From Streptomyces pseudovenezuelae (lineage in GTDB: Bacteria > Actinomycetota > Actinomycetes > Streptomycetales > Streptomycetaceae): a stretch of 64,000 bases of DNA. Made by a program: the position numbers and the translations under genes. Below the pieces are notes generated by a model that saw nothing but the letters and a program-made list of their open reading frames with translations, made no database searches and was not told the origin of the DNA. The stretch covers positions 708,757 through 772,756 of the forward strand of contig NZ_KQ948147.1 of NCBI RefSeq assembly GCF_001513955.1, read 5' to 3'. This document shows, piece by piece, positions 46,455-52,908 of this stretch (within the stretch, counting starts at the first letter, position 1; every line of letters begins with the position of its first letter).

Positions 46455-47255
46455 ATGGGTGGGACGGAACACCTCGACATCCAGCGCGAGGGCGCCACAC
46501 TGGTGCTCACGCTCAACAGGCCGGAGGCGAAGAACGCGCTCTCGTTGCCGATGCTGGTCGGCCTGTACGACGGCTGGGTGGAGGCGGACGCGGACGACTC
46601 GATCCGCTCGGTCGTCTTCACCGGCGCGGGCGACTCGTTCTGCGCCGGCATGGATCTCAAGGCCCTCGCCGGCCGGAGTACCGGTGGCGAGCGGTACCGG
46701 GACCGGCTGAGTGCCGACCCCGACCTGCACTGGAAGGCGATGCTGCGCCATCACCGCCCCCGCAAACCGGTGATCGCGGCCGTCGAGGGGTACTGCGTCG
46801 CGGGCGGCACGGAGATGCTCCAGGGCACCGACATCCGGGTCGCCGGCGAGTCCGCCACCTTCGGCCTCTTCGAGGTGAAGCGCGGCCTGTTCCCGATCGG
46901 CGGCTCCACGGTCCGGCTGCAACGCCAGATCCCGCGTACCCACGCGCTGGAGATGCTGCTCACCGGACGCCCGTACACCGCGCGCGAGGCCGCCGACATC
47001 GGCCTGGTCGGGCACGTCGTCCCCGACGGAACGGCACTCGACAAGGCCCTGGAGATCGCCGAACTGATCAACGCCTGCGGCCCCTTGGCCGTGGAGGCGG
47101 TGAAGGCGTCGGTCTACGAGAGTGCCGAGATGACCGAGACCGAGGGCCTGGCCGCCGAACTCAAGCGCGGCTGGCCGATCTTCGACACCGCCGACGCGAA
47201 GGAAGGCGCCCGCGCCTTCGCGGAGAAGCGGCCGCCCGACTTCAAACGCGCCTAG
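46455..47255 (+). CDS. Enoyl-CoA hydratase/isomerase, EchA19-like
   Basis: A 266-residue crotonase-fold enzyme. Oxyanion-hole segments are DSFCAGMDLKAL and IAAVEGYCVAGGTEMLQGTD; the second catalytic region has EVKRGLFPIGGSTVRLQR in place of the two-Glu standard arrangement, as in some sterol-side-chain hydratases. In mycobacteria EchA19 (Rv3516), encoded opposite FadD19, hydrates the first enoyl-CoA of the sterol side chain. The ATG at 46455 follows GGGGAGAGGG. It is first of four genes with gaps or overlaps of -4 to 13 bp. Confidence 0.87.
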   Translation: MGGTEHLDIQREGATLVLTLNRPEAKNALSLPMLVGLYDGWVEADADDSIRSVVFTGAGDSFCAGMDLKALAGRSTGGERYRDRLSADPDLHWKAMLRHHRPRKPVIAAVEGYCVAGGTEMLQGTDIRVAGESATFGLFEVKRGLFPIGGSTVRLQRQIPRTHALEMLLTGRPYTAREAADIGLVGHVVPDGTALDKALEIAELINACGPLAVEAVKASVYESAEMTETEGLAAELKRGWPIFDTADAKEGARAFAEKRPPDFKRA

Positions 47256-47268
47256 CGAGGGAGCCCCC

Positions 47269-48210
47269 GTGCCCGAAGTCCTCAAAGCCCCCCTGGCCGT
47301 CGAATTCCCCTTCACCCGCTCCCTCAGCCCCGTCCAGAGCGCTTTCCTGACCGGACTGCGGGAACGCGTGATCCTCGGGGTCAGGACCCGCGACGGCCGC
47401 ACCCTGGTCCCGCCAGTCGAGTACGACCCGGTCACCGCCGAGGAGATCGGCGAGCTCGTCCACGTCGGTGTCACCGGCACCGTGACCACCTGGGCCTGGA
47501 ACCACGCGCCCCGCCGTGGCCAGCCGCTGGACACGCCCTTCGCCTGGGTCCTGGTGAAGCTCGACCACGCCGACACCGCCCTGCTGCACGCCCTCGACGC
47601 TCCCGGTCCCGACGCCGTCCGCACCGGCATGCGCGTCCGCGTCCGGTGGGCCGAGGAACGCACCGGCGCCATCACGGACATCGCCTGCTTCGAGCCGTAC
47701 GACGGGCGGGACTCCGAAGTCACCGTCAACGCGGGCGAGTTCGAGGACCCGGTGCACGGGATCGTTGCCCAGGCCCGTCTCGACTACACCTACTCGCCGG
47801 GCCGCGCCCAGACCGCCTACATCAACGCCCTCGCCGAACGCCGGGCCGTCGGCGAGCGCTGCCCGTCCTGCCGCAAGGTGTACGTGCCGCCGAGGGGTGC
47901 CTGCCCCACCTGCGGTGTCGCCACGGCGGAACAGGTGGAGGTGGGCCCGAGCGGCACGGTCACGACCTTCTGCATCGTCAACATCAAGGCGAAGAACCTC
48001 GACATCGAAGTGCCGTACGTCTACGCCCACATCGCCCTGGACGGGGCCGACCTCGCGCTGCACGGCCGGATCGGCGGCATCCCGTACGACCAGGTGCGCA
48101 TGGGCCTCAGGGTCGAGCCGGTGTGGACCGAGGGCGGCGGTTACCCGGACCACTACCGGCCCACCGGCGAACCCGACGCGGAGTACGACACCTACAAGGA
48201 GCTGCTGTGA
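47269..48210 (+). CDS. Double DUF35 OB-fold/zinc-ribbon protein (Rv3521-like)
   Basis: A 313-residue protein with two DUF35 modules. The second half has the intact zinc ribbon CPSCRKVYVPPRGACPTC followed by an OB-fold (SGTVTTFCIVNIKAKN). The first half keeps the OB strand LVHVGVTGTVTTWAW but has lost the cysteines of its ribbon. DUF35 proteins bind the CoA end of substrates for thiolase-fold partners; in ChsH2-Ltp2 the DUF35 domain is required for retro-aldol cleavage. The neighbouring thiolase-fold genes overlap or follow directly, so a complex is likely. The GTG at 47269 has a modest site (GCGAGGGAG). Same gene order as mycobacterial Rv3521-Rv3523. Confidence 0.85.
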   Translation: MPEVLKAPLAVEFPFTRSLSPVQSAFLTGLRERVILGVRTRDGRTLVPPVEYDPVTAEEIGELVHVGVTGTVTTWAWNHAPRRGQPLDTPFAWVLVKLDHADTALLHALDAPGPDAVRTGMRVRVRWAEERTGAITDIACFEPYDGRDSEVTVNAGEFEDPVHGIVAQARLDYTYSPGRAQTAYINALAERRAVGERCPSCRKVYVPPRGACPTCGVATAEQVEVGPSGTVTTFCIVNIKAKNLDIEVPYVYAHIALDGADLALHGRIGGIPYDQVRMGLRVEPVWTEGGGYPDHYRPTGEPDAEYDTYKELL

Positions 48211-49250
48211 CCCGTGACATCGCGGTCGTCGCCTTCGCCCAGTGCGACACCCGGCGCTCCACCGAGGAACTGTCCGAGGTGGAGATGCTCATGCCGGTCC
48301 TGCACGACGTCCTCGCGCAGACCGGCCTGAAGACCGCCGACATCGGCTTCACCTGCTCCGGTTCCTGCGACTACCTCGCGGGGCGGGCCTTCTCCTTCAC
48401 CCTCGCCCTCGACGGCGTGGGCGCCTGGCCGCCCATCTCCGAGTCGCACGTCGAGACGGACGGGGCGTGGGCGCTGTACGAGGCGTGGACCAAGCTGCTG
48501 TCCGGGGACGCCGACACCGCTCTGGTGTACTCCTACGGCAAGTCCTCGCCCGGCTCCCTCCGGGACGTCCTCACCCGGCAGCTCGACCCGTACTACGTCG
48601 CCCCGCTGTGGCCCGACTCCGTCGCGCTGGCCGCCCTCCAGGCCCAGGCGCTCATCGACGCGGGCGACACCGACGAGCGCGAGCTGGCGGCGATCGGCGC
48701 CCGCAGCCGCGCCACCGACAACCCGCGCGCACAGCTCAAAGGCCCCGTACCGCAAGGGGATTACCTGGTACGACCGCTGCGCACCGGGGACTGCCCGCCC
48801 ATCGGTGACGGGGCCGCCGCCGTCGTCCTGGCGGCGGGGGAGCGGGCCAGGGAACTGTGCGAGCGCCCCGCCTGGATCCGCGGCATCGACCACCGCATCG
48901 AGGCGCACTCGCTCGGTGTCCGCGACCTGACCGACTCGCCCTCCACCCGGCTGGCCGCCGAGCGGGCCGGAGCCTTCGAACGGCCCGTCGACACCGCCGA
49001 GCTGCACGCGCCGTTCACCTCGCAGGAGGTCGTCCTGCGCAAGGCCCTGCGGCTCGACGACGCCACGCGGATCAACCCGTCCGGCGGGGCCCTCGCCGCC
49101 AACCCGATGATGGCCGCCGGGCTCGCCCGCATCGGCGAGGCCGCCGCCCGCATCCACCGGGGCGAGTCCGACCGCGCCCTCGCCCACGCCACCTCCGGGC
49201 CCTGTCTCCAGCAGAACCTGGTCGCCGTACTCGAAGGGGATCCCCGATGA
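48207..49250 (+). CDS. Thiolase-fold lipid-transfer protein, Ltp4-like
   Basis: A 347-residue thiolase-superfamily protein lacking thiolase chemistry. The usual active-site Cys region is replaced (SCDYLAGRAFSF), and the C-terminal GHP histidine motif reads NPSGGALAANPMMAAG. Such SCP2-thiolase-like proteins work as aldolases (Ltp2 type) or non-condensing partners. GTG start at 48207 overlaps the DUF35 stop (GTGA), and its stop overlaps the next start (ATGA), so the three are translationally coupled. Counterpart of Rv3522 by position. Confidence 0.85.
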   Translation: MTRDIAVVAFAQCDTRRSTEELSEVEMLMPVLHDVLAQTGLKTADIGFTCSGSCDYLAGRAFSFTLALDGVGAWPPISESHVETDGAWALYEAWTKLLSGDADTALVYSYGKSSPGSLRDVLTRQLDPYYVAPLWPDSVALAALQAQALIDAGDTDERELAAIGARSRATDNPRAQLKGPVPQGDYLVRPLRTGDCPPIGDGAAAVVLAAGERARELCERPAWIRGIDHRIEAHSLGVRDLTDSPSTRLAAERAGAFERPVDTAELHAPFTSQEVVLRKALRLDDATRINPSGGALAANPMMAAGLARIGEAAARIHRGESDRALAHATSGPCLQQNLVAVLEGDPR

Positions 49251-50413
49251 GCAAGGAGCCCGTGGCCGTCGTAGGCATCGGCCAGACCAAGCACGTCGCG
49301 GCGCGCCGGGACGTGTCGATCGCCGGGCTCGTCCGCGAGGCGGCCGTACGGGCGCTTGAGGACGCCGAGTTGGCCTGGGCCGACATCGACGCCGTGGTGA
49401 TCGGCAAGGCGCCCGACTTCTTCGAGGGCGTCATGATGCCGGAGCTGTACCTGGCCGACGCGCTCGGCGCGGTGGGCAAGCCGATGCTGCGGGTGCACAC
49501 GGCGGGCAGCGTCGGCGGCTCCACGGCACTGGTCGCCGCGAACCTGGTGGCGGCCCGGGTGCACGCCACCGTCCTCACCCTCGCCTTCGAGAAGCAGTCC
49601 GAGTCCAACGCCATGTGGGGGCTGTCCCTGCCCATCCCCTTCCAGCAGCCCCTGCTGGCCGGGGCCGGCGGTTTCTTCGCCCCGCACGTGCGCGCCTACA
49701 TGCGGCGCACCGGTGCGCCCGACACGGTCGGCTCCCTGGTGGCGTACAAGGACCGTCGCAACGCGCTCAAGAACCCGTACGCGCATCTGCACGAGCACGA
49801 CATCACCCTGGAGAAGGTCCAGGCCTCGCCCATGCTCTGGGACCCGATCCGCTACTCGGAGACCTGCCCCTCCTCCGACGGCGCCTGCGCCATGGTGCTC
49901 ACCGACCGGGCCGGAGCCGCGCGGGCGCCCCGGCCGCCGGCCTGGATGCTGGGCGGCGCCATGCGCAGCGAACCCACGCTCTTCGCGGGCAAGGACGCCG
50001 TGTCGCCGCAGGCCGGCAAGGACTGCGCGGCCGACGTGTACCGGCAGGCGGGGATCGCCGACCCGCGCCGGGACATCGACGCCGTCGAGATGTACGTGCC
50101 GTTCTCCTGGTACGAGCCCATGTGGCTGGAGAACCTCGGCTTCGCCGACGAGGGCGAGGGCTGGAAGCTCACCGAGGCCGGGGTCACCGAGCTGGACGGG
50201 GACCTCCCCGTCAACATGTCGGGCGGCGTGCTGTCCACCAATCCGATCGGCGCCTCCGGCATGATCCGCTTCGCCGAGGCCGCCCTCCAGGCCCGCGGAC
50301 AGGCCGGGGAACACCAGGTCGACGGCGCCCGCAAGGTGCTCGGGCACGCCTACGGCGGCGGCTCCCAGTTCTTCTCCATGTGGCTCGTGGGGTCTGAGCC
50401 CCCTGATGGGTGA
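49247..50413 (+). CDS. Thiolase-fold lipid-transfer protein, Ltp3-like
   Basis: A 388-residue SCP2-thiolase-like protein. The position of the nucleophilic Cys reads HTAGSVGGSTALVAAN, without Cys, and the second signature NMSGGVLSTNPIGASG has Asn instead of His. The terminal GGG region (HAYGGGSQFFSMW) lacks the second Cys as well. It cannot act as a classical thiolase and probably pairs with the gene before it and the DUF35 protein in carbon-carbon bond cleavage of a CoA ester. Counterpart of Rv3523 by position. Last gene of the block. Confidence 0.86.
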   Translation: MSKEPVAVVGIGQTKHVAARRDVSIAGLVREAAVRALEDAELAWADIDAVVIGKAPDFFEGVMMPELYLADALGAVGKPMLRVHTAGSVGGSTALVAANLVAARVHATVLTLAFEKQSESNAMWGLSLPIPFQQPLLAGAGGFFAPHVRAYMRRTGAPDTVGSLVAYKDRRNALKNPYAHLHEHDITLEKVQASPMLWDPIRYSETCPSSDGACAMVLTDRAGAARAPRPPAWMLGGAMRSEPTLFAGKDAVSPQAGKDCAADVYRQAGIADPRRDIDAVEMYVPFSWYEPMWLENLGFADEGEGWKLTEAGVTELDGDLPVNMSGGVLSTNPIGASGMIRFAEAALQARGQAGEHQVDGARKVLGHAYGGGSQFFSMWLVGSEPPDG

Positions 50414-50508
50414 ACCGACTCCCGAAAGGTCCCTCTCACGTGGCCTGTCGGCGGTCGGAGTCGATCGCTAGGCTGGCCGCGGACGAAGCAATCGGGAGGA
50501 GCACGGAC

Positions 50509-50751
50509 GTGGCCGAGACCACCATCCAGCAGCAGCCGCTCATGGGCTGGGAGAAGCCGGAGCTGGACCTGAGCAACGCCGACTGGCACTCGAGCAGCCG
50601 CGGTCGGGGGGATGTCCAGATCGCCTTCGTCGAGGGGTTCATCGCGATGCGCAACAGCGGCCGCCCGGAGAGCCCTTCCTTGATCTTTACCCCCGCGGAG
50701 TGGGGCGCGTTCGTGTCAGGGGCGCGGGAAGGAGAGTTCGACCTCACCTGA
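50509..50751 (+). CDS. DUF397 protein
   Basis: An 80-residue protein with the DUF397 pattern: ADWHSSSRGRGDVQIAFVEG, then IAMRNSGRP and FTPAEWGAFVSGAREGEFD. DUF397 proteins are usually encoded next to an XRE regulator and antagonise it, in some cases like an antitoxin. This one has no XRE neighbour, so its partner is elsewhere. The GTG at 50509 follows GGGAGGAGC. Confidence 0.85.
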   Translation: MAETTIQQQPLMGWEKPELDLSNADWHSSSRGRGDVQIAFVEGFIAMRNSGRPESPSLIFTPAEWGAFVSGAREGEFDLT

Positions 50752-50903
50752 GGGTGAGAACAGAGAGGGCGTAACCGACGGGCCGATCCGGCGGTGTTCC
50801 TTCCGTTTTTCCGGACACGCGACCTTGAGCACCTTCCCTGGGCCGACGCCTGAGCGAGGCTGACCCCCAGGAAGGGGAGGTCGTTTCCGGAAGTGAGGAA
50901 CAC

Positions 50904-51824
50904 ATGAGCACCCTGCCGGTGATCGCCGCGGTGGACGGTTCGGACGACAGCCTGCGCGCCCTGGACCTGGCGCTCGACGAGGCCCGTCGCCGGGAGGCGC
51001 CGCTGCGGGTGGTGCACGTACGGCAGTACGCCGCCTGGGCCCGGCCCGACGTCTTTCTCGCCGGTGCCGCCGACGCGGACGACGATCCCGTCCTCGACCG
51101 GGTACGGACCTACCTGGAGGACCGGCCCGACCGGCCGCGGACGGAGTACCGCGGCGTCGAGGGCGCACCCGGTGCCGTGCTGCCCGAACTGGGCTCCACG
51201 GCCCAGCTCCTGGTGCTCGGCTCCCGGGGCCGCGGCGGCTTCGCCAGTCTGCTGCTCGGCTCCAACGGCATGGCCGCCGCCCGTGACGCCGAGTGCCCCG
51301 TGATCGTGGTGCCCCGCCCCGGGCGCGAGGTCGAAGGCGAGGCGCCTGCCGGCCCAGGCCCGCGCGTGGTCGTCGGCCTGCACGTCGACAGCCCCGACGA
51401 CGCCACCCTCGACTTCGCCTTCACCGAGGCCGCCCTGCGCGGCGCCCGCCTCCAGGTGGTCGCCGCCTACCAGTGGCCCCTGCGCAGCTGGGCGGTACCG
51501 GCCGAGCTGGTCCCGACGATGATCGACCAGGACGCCGTGGCGAACGAGACCCGCGCCCTCGCCGAGGGCTTCCTCGCCCCGCACGCCACCCGCCACCCCG
51601 GGGTCGTCGCCGAGCCGTACGTCCCCGCGGGCGGCGCGGCCGGCCACCTGGTCGCCGCCTCCCAGGGCGCCGACCTGGTCGTCGTCGGCCGGCATCGCCG
51701 CCGCCTGACGGCGCCGGCCCGCATCCTGGGGTCCGTCACCCAGGCCGTCCTGCTGCACGCGGCGAGTCCGGTGGCGGTGGTTCCGCCGGGGGCGGTGGAG
51801 CCGCAGGACTTGCCGGAGGAGTGA
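50904..51824 (+). CDS. Universal stress protein with two UspA domains
   Basis: A 306-residue protein with tandem UspA domains. Domain 1 starts IAAVDGSDDSLRALDLAL and ends with the ATP-binding GSRGRGGFASLLLGSNG; domain 2 starts VVVGLHVDSPDDATLDFAF and has GRHRRRLTAPARILGSVT (G-x2-G replaced by a more basic loop). Two-domain Usp proteins respond to hypoxia or stationary phase in actinobacteria. The ATG at 50904 follows GTGAGGAAC. The 3' third of the gene is repeated downstream. Confidence 0.9.
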   Translation: MSTLPVIAAVDGSDDSLRALDLALDEARRREAPLRVVHVRQYAAWARPDVFLAGAADADDDPVLDRVRTYLEDRPDRPRTEYRGVEGAPGAVLPELGSTAQLLVLGSRGRGGFASLLLGSNGMAAARDAECPVIVVPRPGREVEGEAPAGPGPRVVVGLHVDSPDDATLDFAFTEAALRGARLQVVAAYQWPLRSWAVPAELVPTMIDQDAVANETRALAEGFLAPHATRHPGVVAEPYVPAGGAAGHLVAASQGADLVVVGRHRRRLTAPARILGSVTQAVLLHAASPVAVVPPGAVEPQDLPEE

Positions 51825-52072
51825 GGTCGACCGGGAGTCGGGCCGGTGGCGGGGGCGGCTGTATGTGGTCGCGGCCTCCCAGGGCGCCGATCTGGTCGTC
51901 GTCGGCCGGCATCGCCGCCGCCTGACGGTGCCGGCCCGCATCCTGGGGTCCGTCACCCAGGCCGTCCTGCTGCACGCGGCGAGTCCGGTGGCGGTGGTTC
52001 CGCCGGGGGCGGTGGAGCCGCAGGACTTGCCGGAGGAGTGAGGTCGACCGGGAGTCGGGCCGGTGGCGGGGG
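51649..52072 (+). repeat. 217-bp tandem duplication of the universal-stress-gene 3' end
   Basis: Positions 51649-51855 recur at 51866-52072 (207 bp each, period 217) with only three substitutions noticed, two of them synonymous. The unit runs from the last 58 codons of the gene past its stop. The near identity marks a recent event. Confidence 0.95.
51866..52041 (+). pseudogene. Duplicated C-terminal fragment of the universal stress gene
   Basis: The second repeat copy keeps the reading frame for 58 codons (VVAASQGADLVVVGRHRRRL onward) to a TGA at 52039-52041. It has no own ribosome-binding site and lacks most of a UspA domain. One Ala-to-Val change is present (LTVPARIL). A GTG at 51865 could in principle start it, but a functional product is unlikely. 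Confidence 0.75.
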
Positions 52073-52150
52073 AGTCGCAGGAGCTGCCGGAGGCGTGAGG
52101 GCCCGCGGGGGGCCCGGCCGGTGGCTGTGGTGGCGCCTACCATCAGCCGT

Positions 52151-52789
52151 ATGCAGGACACGACCACCAGCGACAGCCGGCTCGCCCTGGACCTGGCCCT
52201 CACCGTCCGGCACGACGGACACGGCGGTGTCGCCGACGACCTGAGCGACCTCGCCGGTCTCACCGCCTGGGTCCGGGAGCACGCCGAGACCTTGCCGGAC
52301 GCCTCGGAGCTCGTCCTCGACGAGGCGACCCTGGCCGCGGTACGTGACCTGCGGGCCGCCGTCCGCGCCCTGTTCGCCCGCGCCGTACGCCCCGGCGCGC
52401 CCAGCCCCGCCGACGCGGCACACCTCCTGCCGGTGCCCGAGGCCGTCGCCCGGCTCAACGCGGCCGCCGCCCGCACCCCGACCGTCCCCGTGCTGCACTG
52501 GGCCGACGACACCGAACCCGTCGTACACCGGCAGCCGTCGGCGCGGGAGGCCGACCTCACGGCCGTCCTCGCGCAGGCCGCGATCGCGTTCCTCTCCGGA
52601 GCCGACCGGCGACGGCTGCGGGCCTGCCCCGCCCCGCGCTGCGTGCGCTACTTCCTGAAGGACCACCCCCGGCAGGAGTGGTGCAAGCCCTCCTGCGGCA
52701 ACCGCGCCCGGGTGGCACGCCATCATGAGCGTCACCGGCACGGAGCAGACCGTGACGCCGAAGGCCGCGCCCACCCCGCGGCGGGCTGA
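52151..52789 (+). CDS. CGNR zinc-finger DNA-binding protein (ABATE domain)
   Basis: A 212-residue regulator. A helical ABATE stress-sensing domain (about residues 10-150) precedes the C-terminal CGNR zinc finger CPAPRCVRYF, then WCKPSCGNRARVARHHERHR. The four cysteines hold zinc and the basic helix contacts DNA. CGNR proteins are thought to sense small ligands in actinomycetes, but few are studied. The ATG at 52151 lies behind a short leader without clear ribosome-binding site. It follows the duplicated Usp segment. Confidence 0.87.
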   Translation: MQDTTTSDSRLALDLALTVRHDGHGGVADDLSDLAGLTAWVREHAETLPDASELVLDEATLAAVRDLRAAVRALFARAVRPGAPSPADAAHLLPVPEAVARLNAAAARTPTVPVLHWADDTEPVVHRQPSAREADLTAVLAQAAIAFLSGADRRRLRACPAPRCVRYFLKDHPRQEWCKPSCGNRARVARHHERHRHGADRDAEGRAHPAAG

Positions 52790-52908
52790 CTCCCTCGTGG
52801 GCCGACAAGGGCCCGCCCGGCACCCCCGAGGCGTACGCTGAGGTGCCTGTAGGTCACGGTGTGCGCCCGCTCCCCGCGCGGGTGTGCCGCCGTGACGGGG
52901 GGTGCGCC

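Noticed and set aside
44664-47729. Long minus-strand frame that would extend the FadD19-like protein by about 480 residues
   Set aside because: The extension is antisense to the EchA19-like and DUF35 genes. The GTG at 46277 has a near-perfect ribosome-binding site and starts the conserved FadD19 N-terminus.
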